Source of the DNA: Oscillospiraceae bacterium
GTDB taxonomy: Bacteria > Bacillota > Clostridia > Oscillospirales > Acutalibacteraceae
Assembly: GCA_015066345.1 (NCBI GenBank)
Contig: SVOQ01000010.1
Location: 22,431 to 86,430, forward strand
Direction of reading: 5' to 3'
DNA length: 64,000 nt
Shown piece after piece: positions 15,921-25,143 of this stretch (within the stretch, counting starts at the first letter, position 1; each line of letters begins with the position of its first letter). A model generated the notes under the pieces. The model saw only the letters and a list, made by a program, of their open reading frames with translations. It had not been told where the DNA came from and ran no database searches. Made by a program: the position numbers and the translations under genes.

Positions 15921-18536
15921 ATGAAAAAATCCAAAAAGTTAATTGCAGTGATACTCACAATTACATTAATTTTTACTTGTTTGGTAGTTCCTGCAGTTGC
16001 AGTAAGCGGAAATATTCCCGATGATGTCGTTGCGATGTCAAGTCAGGTTGCTGTTGAAATTGAGCAAGAGGGTATAGTTCTGCTTAAAAATGTTGATGAT
16101 ACCTTACCGCTGGCCGGTAAGAAAGTAAATGTATTTGGTGCAGCTTCCGTTGTTCCTCTTTTAGGTGGCGCCGGTTCAGGTGCTATAACCACTCACGACC
16201 CCGTATATTTTTATGAGGCTCTTGATGAAGCCGGTATATCATATAACAGAGAACTTATGGAGCTATATGATGAATATTGCAGTTCAGATGAGATTCTTAA
16301 AACCGGAAGTACAGTTTTCAACAACCTTCTTCAGCTTCTTCTTGCAAAAAGTTCTCTTAACGAAATGAATCCCGATAATCTTACCGATGACGTAATGGCA
16401 CGTGCTAAGGCTTTTTCAGATACTGCCATAATTGTTATAGGCAGAACAAGTGCCGAAAACACTGACCTTACGCCCGAGATACTTAGTTTAAGCGAAACTG
16501 AAAGATCAATGGTGGATAAGGTTGCTTCAACATTCTCGGATGTTATAGTGCTTTTCAATATAGGTAACGTGATGGAGATGGGCTTCCTTGATGAGTATGA
16601 GAGCATTAAGGCTGCTGCTATTTTCTGGATTCCCGGTGAATTTGGTATGAGAGCGGTTGGGCAGATGCTCAATGGTGAAGTTAATCCATCGGGCAGACTT
16701 GCGGACACTATTGCTTATAGCATTTATGACCATCCTTCAACACAGAATTTCGGAACTTATAAATATGAGGGTGGAGAATACTATGTTGAGTATCAGGAAG
16801 GTATCTACGTAGGTTACCGTTATTTTGAAACATTTGCTAAGTATAAAGTTCAGTATCCATTCGGATACGGTCTTTCATATACAAGCTTTACGAAAGAAAT
16901 TGTATCAAAAAGTACCGATAATGGTAAAATACGTGTTGATGTAAAGGTCACTAACACCGGTGACGTCAGTGGTAAGGATGCTGTACAGATTTATTACAGT
17001 GCCCCTTACACAGGTGAAATTGAGAAAAGTGCAATAGCCTTGGGTGGTTATGAAAAATCAAAGCTCCTTGCCCCAAATGAAAGCGAAATTGTAACTGTTG
17101 AATTTGACATAAATGGTATGGCTTCTTACGACAGGGTTAATAATGAGGCGTGGGTTCTTGAAAAAGGCGATTACCGAATAATTCTTGGCGAGAATGTTCG
17201 TGAGCATATCGATACATTTACAGTTACTTTAGATGAAGAGATTGTTGTTAAAACTGATAATAATTCGGGAAATGAAATTAAAAATCTTTTTGACGATGTA
17301 TATTCAGATTTTACAATTCTTTCAAGAACGGATGCAGTAGCAACATATCCGGCCGCAAGACAGCTTGTTAAGACTGATGCTATTAAAAAGGCAGATAAGT
17401 ATCCTGCTCCCACCAAAGAAGGCACTGCTCCTAAAATGGGAGTAACTTATAGCACAGGGGTAATCACTCTTCAAGATGTTTACGAAAATGAAGAGCTTAT
17501 GGATGCTTTCTTAGACCAGCTCACCCTTGATGAAATGATTAACCTTGTTGCTCGTGGAGGCTATCAAACGCACGGTATTGAAAGACTTGGTGTTCCTCAG
17601 ACATGGGATAATGATGGACCCTCCAGTATAAAAGGTGCCCATGGTATTGCGTATACTGATAGTGGTACTGCATATCCTTGTGCTACCGCAATTGCTTGTA
17701 CGTGGAATAAAGAGCTTGCAAACAGAATGGGTGACAGTGTAGGTATTGAAGCAAGAAGCATTGGTACTGATATCTGGTATGCACCCGGTGTAAATATCCA
17801 CAGAAATCCCATGGGTGGCAGAAACTTTGAGTATTTCTCAGAAGACCCGGTACTTTCAGGTACAATGGGTGCCGAAATTATTAATGGTGCATGGGGTCAG
17901 GGGCTTGTTACAACTATTAAACATTTTGTTATGAATGATCAGGAATCCCAACGTGCCGGTGTGTTTACTTGGGCAGATGAACAGACAATGCGTGAAATCT
18001 ATCTTAAAGCATTTGAAATTCCTGTGAAAAAATCTGCTTGTCACGGTGTTATGTCCGCTTATAACAGAATTGGTACTGATTGGTGCGGTGCAAGTTCAGA
18101 ACTTCTGAAAGATTTGCTTCGCAAAGAATGGGGATATGAAGGTTATGTTGTTTCCGACTATTCTAATAACTTTGTCGGTAATGGTTATATGAGCCCTGTA
18201 CTGGCAATTTATAATGGTAATGATACAATGCTAACAGGCGTTTGGTTTCTTAATATGCCATCACACGTTGCTGCCATCGAAATTCAGTATTATGCAGACC
18301 CAATAGGTTTTGGTACGGCAATGCGCGAAGCTTGTAGGAACATTATGAACGCAAAAATGAAAACTAAGGCTTTCCTTGAACCCGGTTATTTTGTTGATAA
18401 TGAGGACCTTGTTATTAGTGAGGAAGATTGGGATTTCACTGAACCGTATATTGTTTCCTATCTTAACCTTGAATTTACAAACTTTGTTAATCAAATCGTT
18501 ATGATATTCAGAAAGTTTATTGATTGGCACTTCTGA
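15921..18536 (+). CDS. Secreted glycoside hydrolase family 3 with permuted domain order
   Basis: 871 residues. An N-terminal signal peptide (basic MKKSKK then a hydrophobic stretch to about residue 28) indicates export. The order is GH3 C-terminal alpha/beta domain first (about 45-290), then a fibronectin-III-like domain (about 320-420), then the GH3 TIM barrel (about 500-840). This is the reverse of the usual order and is known from several ruminococcal beta-glucosidases. The barrel carries the KHFVMNDQE substrate loop and the nucleophile Asp746 in GYVVSDY. It probably releases hexose or N-acetylhexosamine from oligosaccharides outside the cell; substrate cannot be fixed by sequence. The following kinase and nucleotidyltransferase genes make an amino-sugar link possible. 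Confidence 0.88.
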   Translation: MKKSKKLIAVILTITLIFTCLVVPAVAVSGNIPDDVVAMSSQVAVEIEQEGIVLLKNVDDTLPLAGKKVNVFGAASVVPLLGGAGSGAITTHDPVYFYEALDEAGISYNRELMELYDEYCSSDEILKTGSTVFNNLLQLLLAKSSLNEMNPDNLTDDVMARAKAFSDTAIIVIGRTSAENTDLTPEILSLSETERSMVDKVASTFSDVIVLFNIGNVMEMGFLDEYESIKAAAIFWIPGEFGMRAVGQMLNGEVNPSGRLADTIAYSIYDHPSTQNFGTYKYEGGEYYVEYQEGIYVGYRYFETFAKYKVQYPFGYGLSYTSFTKEIVSKSTDNGKIRVDVKVTNTGDVSGKDAVQIYYSAPYTGEIEKSAIALGGYEKSKLLAPNESEIVTVEFDINGMASYDRVNNEAWVLEKGDYRIILGENVREHIDTFTVTLDEEIVVKTDNNSGNEIKNLFDDVYSDFTILSRTDAVATYPAARQLVKTDAIKKADKYPAPTKEGTAPKMGVTYSTGVITLQDVYENEELMDAFLDQLTLDEMINLVARGGYQTHGIERLGVPQTWDNDGPSSIKGAHGIAYTDSGTAYPCATAIACTWNKELANRMGDSVGIEARSIGTDIWYAPGVNIHRNPMGGRNFEYFSEDPVLSGTMGAEIINGAWGQGLVTTIKHFVMNDQESQRAGVFTWADEQTMREIYLKAFEIPVKKSACHGVMSAYNRIGTDWCGASSELLKDLLRKEWGYEGYVVSDYSNNFVGNGYMSPVLAIYNGNDTMLTGVWFLNMPSHVAAIEIQYYADPIGFGTAMREACRNIMNAKMKTKAFLEPGYFVDNEDLVISEEDWDFTEPYIVSYLNLEFTNFVNQIVMIFRKFIDWHF

Positions 18537-18543
18537 TAAATTT

Positions 18544-18572
18544 ACCGGACCCGTTTTGGGTCCGGTTTTTAT
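18544..18572 (+). terminator. Terminator of the GH3 gene
   Basis: ACCGGACCC (18544-18552), loop GTTTT, GGGTCCGGT (18558-18566), then Ts. Perfect 9-bp GC-rich stem. Confidence 0.9.
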
Positions 18573-18593
18573 TTAATTGTGAATAGCCACGTA

Positions 18594-18622
18594 TTGCAAA
18601 AAAATATTGTGTGAGTTATAAT
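18594..18622 (+). promoter_or_regulatory. Promoter of the kinase-nucleotidyltransferase operon
   Basis: -35 TTGCAA (18594-18599), 17-bp spacer, consensus -10 TATAAT (18617-18622). Confidence 0.7.
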
Positions 18623-18666
18623 GTACGAGATTAATAATGTTTTATTGTTTTGGAGAAGTTTGTATA

Positions 18667-19806
18667 ATGAACAGCTTGAAAAATGTTGCTGAATGCTTTG
18701 AGATACAAGGTAAAATTATTAATATTGAGCATATTAATAAAGGTTATATAAATCGTACATATAAAATTGAATCTCTTTCTGAAAATAATCACGTTCATCA
18801 ATATATTCTTCAGCGAATAAATACCAATGTTTTTCCGGATGTTGATGCATTGATGAGTAATTTTCAGCTGACTACCGCTCATTTATTTAATACCCTGAAA
18901 ATGCCCGGTGAACATAAACGTGGCACAGTTCAGACATTGCGACCGACCAAAGATGGTAAACTTTACTATGAAGATTCTACCGGCGTTTGGCGTATGATGA
19001 CGTACTTTGATAATGTATATTCACTTGATATTCCCGAAAACGCTGAGGTTTTCTATTATGCAGGTGTTTCCTTTGGCGGGTTTATTAAGTCGATGACTTC
19101 AGTTGACATTAATAAAGTTAAAGAAGTAATACCTAACTTTCATAATACTTTAAGTCGTTATAGGGATTTAGAATCCGCTATTTCTCGCGACCCCGTTAAT
19201 CTAGTTGATGATGTGGAGGATGAGATTAAGTTTGTTCGTTCACGAACTGAAATGTTCGGAAAGATTACAGAAGCTTTAGAGAGTGGTTTAATACCTACTC
19301 GAATATGTCACAATGATTGTAATTTAAATAATATTTTATTTGATGAAATAACCCATTTACCCGTTGCTATTATAGACCTTGATACTGTTATGCCTTCGTC
19401 ACCCTTATATGATTTTGGTGATAGTATGAGAATTGGTACAAATACTGCGAAGGATGATGAGAAGGATTTAACCAAGGTTTCTTGTGATTTGGTACTTTTT
19501 GAGTCCTACGCCCGTGGTTATTTGGAGGCTTGTGGTGATATCCTTACAAAAGAAGAGTTAGAATTACTGCCGTACGCATCCCTGATTATTACAGTGGAAG
19601 ACGGTATACGATTCTTGATGGACCATATAAATGGCGATACATATTACCATATTGATTATCCGGGTCAGAATCTCGACAGAGCTCGTACACAACTGAAACT
19701 CTTGGAAGATATGGAAATTAAACTTCCTGAAATAAGAAGAGTATTACAAAAAATCTATGATGCACAGTGCTTAGAAGCCAAGGTGTGCGAATATATTGAA
19801 ATTTAA
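18667..19806 (+). CDS. NahK-like N-acetylhexosamine 1-kinase
   Basis: 379 residues from ATG 18667, with TGGAGAAG in front. Aminoglycoside-phosphotransferase fold: the catalytic loop is CHNDCNLNNILFD and the metal-binding Asp lies in AIIDLDTVMP. Segments HINKGYINRTYKI, YILQRINTNVFPDV, PLYDFGDSMRIGTN and DGIRFLMDHINGDTYY align closely, from memory, with bifidobacterial NahK (LnpB), which phosphorylates GlcNAc and GalNAc at the anomeric carbon in galacto-N-biose use. The downstream nucleotidyltransferase, 15 bp away, would turn the sugar-1-phosphate into a UDP-sugar. No lacto-N-biose phosphorylase is nearby, so a general HexNAc salvage role is more likely than the full bifidobacterial pathway. 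Confidence 0.82.
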   Translation: MNSLKNVAECFEIQGKIINIEHINKGYINRTYKIESLSENNHVHQYILQRINTNVFPDVDALMSNFQLTTAHLFNTLKMPGEHKRGTVQTLRPTKDGKLYYEDSTGVWRMMTYFDNVYSLDIPENAEVFYYAGVSFGGFIKSMTSVDINKVKEVIPNFHNTLSRYRDLESAISRDPVNLVDDVEDEIKFVRSRTEMFGKITEALESGLIPTRICHNDCNLNNILFDEITHLPVAIIDLDTVMPSSPLYDFGDSMRIGTNTAKDDEKDLTKVSCDLVLFESYARGYLEACGDILTKEELELLPYASLIITVEDGIRFLMDHINGDTYYHIDYPGQNLDRARTQLKLLEDMEIKLPEIRRVLQKIYDAQCLEAKVCEYIEI

Positions 19807-19821
19807 AATTTGGAGAATGAA

Positions 19822-20577
19822 ATGAAATCTATCAGGGTAATTATTCCCGCTGCAGGAAAAGGTAGCAGGTTACAAAAAGTCAGTGGTGATATGCCAAAAG
19901 CTATGTTTGCAGTCGGAAACAGACCGATGTTGGAGTATGTTTTAGATAACGTATCATTTGTTGATGAAAAAGATACATACATTGTTGTTGGATGTGGTAA
20001 AGACATAATTATCAACCATTTTGGTAATAAATACACCTACATTGAACAGAAAAAACAACTCGGTACAGGACACGCAGTTATGGAATGTACAAAAGAGTTC
20101 GAGAATTTCGACGGAAGTGTACTAATAACTTTTGGTGATATGCCTTTATTCAGGTATGAAGAAATGGAAGCAATGTGTCAACAACACATAGATAACAATG
20201 CCGATTGTACTTTGATGACTGCTGAGAATCCGTCGTTAAAGAGTTGGGCTCGTATTATCCGTGATGAAAATGGTCATTTTTCAAGAATTGTTGAAGGCAA
20301 GGACTGTACAGCGGAACAACAAAAAATCAAAGAATTATTTTCCGGTGTTATGGTGTTTGATAGTAAGTCGCTTTTCAGGGTTTTGCCTGAGATAGGTTGT
20401 GCTAATGTACAAAAGGAGTATTACATAACCGAAGTACCTGAGTTGATGGTAAAAAAAGGTATGTCTGTTGACACCTATTTTACAAAAGATGGCGATGATC
20501 TTCGTGGTATTAATACCCCCGAGGATTTGGAAATTTGCGATAAAATTTTGAAAAGTCGTATTGCAGGTAGACAATAA
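19822..20577 (+). CDS. Sugar-1-phosphate nucleotidyltransferase (GlmU N-terminal type)
   Basis: 251 residues from ATG 19822, with TTGGAGAATG ahead (an in-frame TTG at 19810 overlaps that site). The nucleotide-binding motif VIIPAAGKGSRLQ is followed by PKAMFAVGNRPMLEYVL. QLGTGHAVMEC and ITFGDMPLFR are the GlmU/UDP-GlcNAc pyrophosphorylase signatures, and KEYYITEVPELM follows. The left-handed beta-helix acetyltransferase domain of GlmU is missing, so this is a pure uridylyltransferase. Paired with the NahK-like kinase it probably makes UDP-GlcNAc or UDP-GalNAc from free sugar, bypassing fructose-6-phosphate. GlcNAc-1-P as substrate is inferred. Confidence 0.85.
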   Translation: MKSIRVIIPAAGKGSRLQKVSGDMPKAMFAVGNRPMLEYVLDNVSFVDEKDTYIVVGCGKDIIINHFGNKYTYIEQKKQLGTGHAVMECTKEFENFDGSVLITFGDMPLFRYEEMEAMCQQHIDNNADCTLMTAENPSLKSWARIIRDENGHFSRIVEGKDCTAEQQKIKELFSGVMVFDSKSLFRVLPEIGCANVQKEYYITEVPELMVKKGMSVDTYFTKDGDDLRGINTPEDLEICDKILKSRIAGRQ

Positions 20578-20600
20578 TGTATTTGCCACTTTTATTATTT

Positions 20601-20639
20601 ATCTGAAAGTCAAAGTGGAATTTGGCTTTCGGATTTTTT
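20601..20639 (+). terminator. Terminator of the kinase-nucleotidyltransferase operon
   Basis: ATCTGAAAGTCAAA (20601-20614) pairs with TTTGGCTTTCGGAT (20621-20634), with two G-T wobbles, followed by a six-T run. Confidence 0.75.
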
Positions 20640-20675
20640 GTTTGAAAAAATTTTTAAAAAAATATTTAAAATGAG

Positions 20676-20700
20676 TGAGACATTTTTGATTCTCGTTCGT
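20676..20700 (+). promoter_or_regulatory. Candidate ECF-type promoter of the sigma factor operon
   Basis: TGAGACA (20676-20682) and CGTTCGT (20694-20700) resemble the GAC-type -35 and CGT-type -10 elements recognised by ECF sigma factors. Their position about 55 bp before an ECF sigma gene suggests autoregulation. No sigma-A promoter of comparable quality was seen here. Confidence 0.4.
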
Positions 20701-20750
20701 TTAATAAGTGAAAGGAAGTAAAACAGTGCCTTTCGGAGAGGAGTTTATCA

Positions 20751-21308
20751 ATGGATAACGGTGCAAGTAGCTACCGCCGTTTCCTTGATGGTGACGATAA
20801 CGCATTAACAGAAATTGTAAGAGACTATAAAGATGGCTTGATTCTGTATCTTAATGGCTTTGTTGGTAACGTTTTTATTGCTGAAGAACTTATGGAAGAA
20901 ACTTTCTTCAAGATTATTACTAAGAAACCAAAGTTTAAAGCAAAATACTCATTCAAAACCTGGCTTTATACCATCGGGCGAAATGTTGCGATTGATTATT
21001 TAAGACGTAATTCTAAAAGAACCGAAGTTCCGATAGAAGATGTTGAGAATTATCTTGAAGAAGAGAAAAATCTCGAGGAAATGTACATAATTGAAGAACA
21101 AAAACTCGATGTACATAAGGCGATGAAGAAACTTAATCCCGAATATGCCCAGGTTTTGTGGTTGTCATATTTTGAGGGATTAAGTAATGAGGAAATCTCG
21201 GTTATAATGAAGAAAAACGCCCGTCAGATTATAAATCTTACATACCGTGCTAAGGGTGCGTTGAAATCAGAGCTTGAAAAGGAGGGCTTTATTTATGAAG
21301 AATTATGA
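20751..21308 (+). CDS. ECF-family RNA polymerase sigma factor
   Basis: 185 residues. Region 2 is at about residues 25-92, with the segment KAKYSFKTWLYTIGRNVAIDYLRR that contacts the -10 element. Region 4 is at about 125-180, with a helix-turn-helix around LSYFEGLSNEEISVIMKKN. Regions 1 and 3 are absent, which defines the ECF group. GGAGAGGAG precedes the ATG. The gene overlaps the next one by 14 bp, so sigma factor and membrane protein are translationally coupled, the classical layout of a sigma factor and its membrane-bound regulator. Regulon unknown; the downstream surface protein is a likely member. Confidence 0.93.
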   Translation: MDNGASSYRRFLDGDDNALTEIVRDYKDGLILYLNGFVGNVFIAEELMEETFFKIITKKPKFKAKYSFKTWLYTIGRNVAIDYLRRNSKRTEVPIEDVENYLEEEKNLEEMYIIEEQKLDVHKAMKKLNPEYAQVLWLSYFEGLSNEEISVIMKKNARQIINLTYRAKGALKSELEKEGFIYEEL

Positions 21309-22293
21309 TGAAATTACAAAGAATCTGCTTGAACGCAGGGATAGTTATAATACTCATAAAAAAGAACAGAAGAAAAAAATTATAAGTATTATCGTTCCTG
21401 TTTGTTGTATCACACTGGTCACTTCTTTAGTTTTAGGAGTAATGAGAGGCGACAGCCTTAAGGATTCTTTACAAATTGCCGTTGATGAGCAGACCCAGGG
21501 CGAGAAAGCAGAAAACGATGTATCCGATAATTCTAATAAAGTTAATAAAGAGAACACCGAAACAACGAAAAAGGTTAATAAAGGTAACAAGGGCAAAAAG
21601 CCTGATAAAAACAACAGTAAAAACGATGATGAGGTTGTTAGCGGTGAATTAACAAATACAGAGAATGCTTTAATGCCCGATTTGGGTTTAGAGGAACTCC
21701 CCGATAAACTCCACGACAATAATAAAGACCAGGATAAAGAGTTTCTTGAAAATCAGACCACAACAGAATCAATGAAAATGATTCAAAAAATCGTGGTAAC
21801 CCAGATGCCTGTTAAGACGGTTTATTATCCCGGAGATAAGTTTGATTATAGGGGGTTAGAGGTTACCGGCTATTTTTCAACCGGTGAAGTAGAGGATATT
21901 ACACCCTATGTTCAGATTTATAATACAATCGCTTATGGTGTAAGTGATGATTATAGAATTTACATTGAATACACTGATAACAGCGAAGCGATAAATCTTG
22001 CATATACCGAGTTTTCTCTTAAAGTTATCGAACCCTCTCTTGATATAACTAAAAAGAGTATTAATTTGAATGTTGGCGAAAGTGCCGATAATTCAGTTAT
22101 TACTGAGGCTAAAGGATGTAACATTACCTGGCATTCAACTGATTCGAGTGTTGTAAAGGTTGATAATGACGGTAATATTACCGCCGTTGGTAGTGGTAGT
22201 GCATCTGTTTATGCTGAAATTTCTTATTACTATAATTCCGGTGACTGTTGTTTCAAGAAAGTTTCACCCTATTGTAGTGTAACCGTTAATTAA
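21295..22293 (+). CDS. Single-pass membrane protein with Ig-like domains, possible anti-sigma partner
   Basis: 332 residues from ATG 21295, inside the end of the sigma gene, with GGAGGG as ribosome-binding site. A short basic cytoplasmic N-terminus (about 25 residues, MKNYDEITKNLLERRDSY) is followed by one membrane segment (about 27-48), a Lys/Asn/Glu-rich linker (about 60-150), then two beta-rich modules: a Big_3-like one (VYYPGDKFDYRGLEVTGYFS) and a C-terminal Big_2-like one (LNVGESADNS...ITAVGSGSASVYA). Topology fits a membrane-bound sigma regulator with an extracellular sensor. The N-terminal segment is short and lacks a recognisable zinc-binding anti-sigma motif, so this role is inferred from operon layout. 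Confidence 0.7.
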   Translation: MKNYDEITKNLLERRDSYNTHKKEQKKKIISIIVPVCCITLVTSLVLGVMRGDSLKDSLQIAVDEQTQGEKAENDVSDNSNKVNKENTETTKKVNKGNKGKKPDKNNSKNDDEVVSGELTNTENALMPDLGLEELPDKLHDNNKDQDKEFLENQTTTESMKMIQKIVVTQMPVKTVYYPGDKFDYRGLEVTGYFSTGEVEDITPYVQIYNTIAYGVSDDYRIYIEYTDNSEAINLAYTEFSLKVIEPSLDITKKSINLNVGESADNSVITEAKGCNITWHSTDSSVVKVDNDGNITAVGSGSASVYAEISYYYNSGDCCFKKVSPYCSVTVN

Positions 22294-22322
22294 ACCTATT
22301 AAGTCTTTAAGGAGGTTTTCTT

Positions 22323-23966
22323 ATGTTGAAAAAATCTAAGTTTAAGAGAATATTGGCTTTAGTTATTGCTGTAATAACTGTATTTGTATCGGTATTGGTT
22401 GTAAACGCCGCACAAAAGCAGAATGATTCAGCTGCTTTAGAAAGCCTGACCGACACAAATGTTACTACAACACAAACAGAAGGAAATGATACCAAAGACC
22501 CCTCAAGTGTGACAATAGCAACCCCGACAAACACTATTACTACCTACTTCCACGAAACGACAGGTACGCTCATTGTCAGCGGTACAGGTGTAGTTAGTAG
22601 TATGTATCCCTTGGATATTGACAGAGAGTGGCCTTGGGAAGTGCCGGCTGTTTATGACACCTCAATCAAGCATATTATTCTTGATAAGGGAATAACCGGA
22701 ATCAGTAATAGTTTTAATGGTTTAACATCCCTTGAAAGTATAAGTTTACCCGAAGGTATTACATCGATATATGATAGTTTTATGGAATGTACTGCACTTG
22801 AAAGTGTCGATTTTCCTGAATCTTTAGAAGAAGTAACGGGATTTTCATTTGCTGAATGTACTAAACTTAAAAATATCAATTTAAAGAAAACTGTTAGTAT
22901 TGATGGCGGATATTGTGGTGCACCGTTTTATAATTGTGATGCTCTCAAGGAGGTTAGCATTCCCGGTGGTTCAACCTTGTATAGCGCCTTTGTTTCTTGT
23001 GATTTCTTGGAGAATGCATATATAGGCAGAGAAGGTGTTCGTATAGTTCCGTCGTATCCATCCGGTGATATTGAAGAAATCTCCTTCGATAGTTTTAGAG
23101 GATGTCACGAAAACCTTAAACTTCACTACGTTGAAGGTTCATTGGATTGTGATGCTGATGCCGTTTGTTGGGATAGAGTATATGTTGAAAATATGCCCGA
23201 TAAGATTGCCTTGACAGTTACCGCTACGGGTATAAACATAAACTGGAACGGTAGAACGGGTGCGGATGTGTATCATGTTTACCGTAAAGCAAAAGCTGAT
23301 AAGTCATGGACTAAAATTGCCGATACCAAGCTTACTTATTATGATGATAGTACTGTAAAAAGTGGTGTTGAGTATTCATATCTTATCAAAGTTGATGATG
23401 ATACGGATAAATTGACATCATCATATACAAGATTTTTAGGAACACCCACCATTAACTCCGCTACTCAGACAAAGACCGGTATTAAACTTAATTGGAGTAA
23501 GGTTGACGGTACTGCTAAATACAGAGTTTATCGTAGAACGCAGTATGGCGAATGGGTAAAAGTTGCCGATGTTAAAGGCACAACTTACACTGATAACAAG
23601 GCAAAGAGCGGTGTTGAATATTATTACACAGTAAGAGCATTTGGTAAAACAGGATACGGTGCTGTTGATAAGTCATATCCCTATGTATTATATCTCAAAC
23701 CGCCTAAAATTACCTCTGTAAAGAAAGTCACGGGAGCAGTTCGTCTTGAATGGGAGAGCGTTGGTTCTCAAGGATATTATCTTTACAGAAAAGAGCCGGG
23801 CGGAAATTGGGTAAGAATATTCTCAACATATTCAAATGTAACTTCATATGAAGACAGAACTGCTAAAAAAGGTGTTCAGTACTCCTATACAGTCAGAGCT
23901 TTTGAATGGCACAGAAATGAATGTCAGCGAAGTGAATATACACCGGGTGTAAATTTCAAGTATTAA
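22323..23966 (+). CDS. Secreted BspA-type leucine-rich-repeat protein with Fn3 repeats
   Basis: 547 residues with AAGGAGG ahead. A signal peptide occupies about residues 1-30. Residues about 95-255 are BspA/LRR_5-type repeats (SLESISLPEGITSIYDSF, ALESVDFPESLEEVTGFSF). Three fibronectin-III-like repeats follow (about 290-375, 380-460, 465-545), each with the pattern LxWxxxxGAxxYxVYR...VEYxYxV. There is no sortase or S-layer anchor, so it is released or held by its repeats. It closes the ECF sigma operon and is probably its output, a surface or secreted adhesion or glycan-binding protein. Confidence 0.8.
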   Translation: MLKKSKFKRILALVIAVITVFVSVLVVNAAQKQNDSAALESLTDTNVTTTQTEGNDTKDPSSVTIATPTNTITTYFHETTGTLIVSGTGVVSSMYPLDIDREWPWEVPAVYDTSIKHIILDKGITGISNSFNGLTSLESISLPEGITSIYDSFMECTALESVDFPESLEEVTGFSFAECTKLKNINLKKTVSIDGGYCGAPFYNCDALKEVSIPGGSTLYSAFVSCDFLENAYIGREGVRIVPSYPSGDIEEISFDSFRGCHENLKLHYVEGSLDCDADAVCWDRVYVENMPDKIALTVTATGININWNGRTGADVYHVYRKAKADKSWTKIADTKLTYYDDSTVKSGVEYSYLIKVDDDTDKLTSSYTRFLGTPTINSATQTKTGIKLNWSKVDGTAKYRVYRRTQYGEWVKVADVKGTTYTDNKAKSGVEYYYTVRAFGKTGYGAVDKSYPYVLYLKPPKITSVKKVTGAVRLEWESVGSQGYYLYRKEPGGNWVRIFSTYSNVTSYEDRTAKKGVQYSYTVRAFEWHRNECQRSEYTPGVNFKY

Positions 23967-23980
23967 GAACTGAATAATAT

Positions 23981-24019
23981 AGAGCCAAGTGCAGATTACT
24001 GTGCTTGGCTCTCTCTTTT
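23981..24019 (+). terminator. Terminator of the ECF operon
   Basis: AGAGCCAAGTGCA (23981-23993) pairs with TGTGCTTGGCTCT (24000-24012) with two wobbles, followed by a T-rich tail. Confidence 0.85.
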
Positions 24020-24047
24020 ATTATAAAAAAAGTATTTGAATTTTTAC

Positions 24048-24076
24048 TTGTATTTTTAGTGCATACAATATATAAT
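24048..24076 (+). promoter_or_regulatory. Promoter of the panE-like operon
   Basis: -35 TTGTAT (24048-24053), 17-bp spacer, consensus -10 TATAAT (24071-24076). Confidence 0.65.
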
Positions 24077-24124
24077 GGTTGTGAAAAAATAAACAATATT
24101 TTCTTGTTGAAAAGAGGTAATTTT

Positions 24125-25141
24125 ATGGGCAGATATGCGATTTACGGTGCAGGTTCCCTCGGTACGGTTCTTGGTGCGTTTATTACTAAAAACGGTGGTC
24201 AGGTTGACCTTATTAATCGTAATAAAGCACACGTTGATTTATTAAATGAAAAGGGTGCTAAAATTATCGGTACTGTTGATATGACAGTTCCCGTTAAGGC
24301 TATTACACCTGATATGATGGAAGGAAAATACGACGTTATCGTACTTCTTACAAAGCAGCTTCATAATAAAGAGGTTGTTACTTTCCTTAAGGATTATCTT
24401 TCCGATGACGGTGTAATTGTCACACTTCAGAACGGTATTCCCGAACCCGGTATCGCTGAAATTATCGGTGAAAATCACACTATTGGTTGTGCGGTTGAAT
24501 GGGGTGCAGCCCTCGTCGAGCCGGGCGTATGTGAGCTTACAAGTGATAAGGATAGCCTTTCATTCCATATGGGTAAAATGAAGGGTATTACTGATGCACA
24601 GTTTAAGATGGTTAAGGATTTACTCGAACTTATGTGTCCCGTTCACGAGGAAGAAAACCTTATGGGCGCTCGTTGGTCCAAGCTTCTTATAAACGCTACT
24701 TTCTCAGGTCTCGGTACAGTTGTTGGCGGTGTTTTCGGCGATGTATCCGAGGATAAAGACGGTAAAAAAATTGCAATACGTTGTATGAAAGAATGTATTG
24801 ATGTTGGTCACGCTGCGGGTGTTGAATTTGCACCTGTACAGGGTAAAAACATCGTTGGTCTTTTCTATTACAAGAATGCAATTAAACGTGCGTTTGGTTG
24901 TCTTTTACTGCCTATTGCTATGAAAAAACACAGAGATATTGAACCCTCAATGCTTCAGGACCTTAAAAAGGGTAAACCCTGCGAAATTGATGCAATTAAC
25001 GGTGTTGTTTGCGATTTCGGTAAAAAGTACGGGGTTGCAACACCTGTTAACGACAGAATCGTTGAAATAGTTAAGAAAATTCAGGCAGGGGAGCTTAAAG
25101 CGGATAAATCCAACTTCCGTCTTTTTGATGATATTCTTTAA
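24125..25141 (+). CDS. Ketopantoate reductase family protein (PanE/ApbA)
   Basis: 338 residues from ATG 24125 with AGAGG ahead; the 40 codons upstream of this ATG overlap the promoter and are not translated. The N-terminal NADPH-binding Rossmann motif is GAGSLGTVLGAF. The PanE signature with the catalytic Lys and Asn is WSKLLINATFSGLG. True PanE reduces 2-dehydropantoate in pantothenate synthesis, but panB and panC are not in view and clostridia carry several paralogues acting on other 2-keto acids, so the substrate is left open. An HAD phosphatase begins 2 bp after the stop and is co-translated. Confidence 0.82.
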   Translation: MGRYAIYGAGSLGTVLGAFITKNGGQVDLINRNKAHVDLLNEKGAKIIGTVDMTVPVKAITPDMMEGKYDVIVLLTKQLHNKEVVTFLKDYLSDDGVIVTLQNGIPEPGIAEIIGENHTIGCAVEWGAALVEPGVCELTSDKDSLSFHMGKMKGITDAQFKMVKDLLELMCPVHEEENLMGARWSKLLINATFSGLGTVVGGVFGDVSEDKDGKKIAIRCMKECIDVGHAAGVEFAPVQGKNIVGLFYYKNAIKRAFGCLLLPIAMKKHRDIEPSMLQDLKKGKPCEIDAINGVVCDFGKKYGVATPVNDRIVEIVKKIQAGELKADKSNFRLFDDIL

Positions 25142-25143
25142 TT

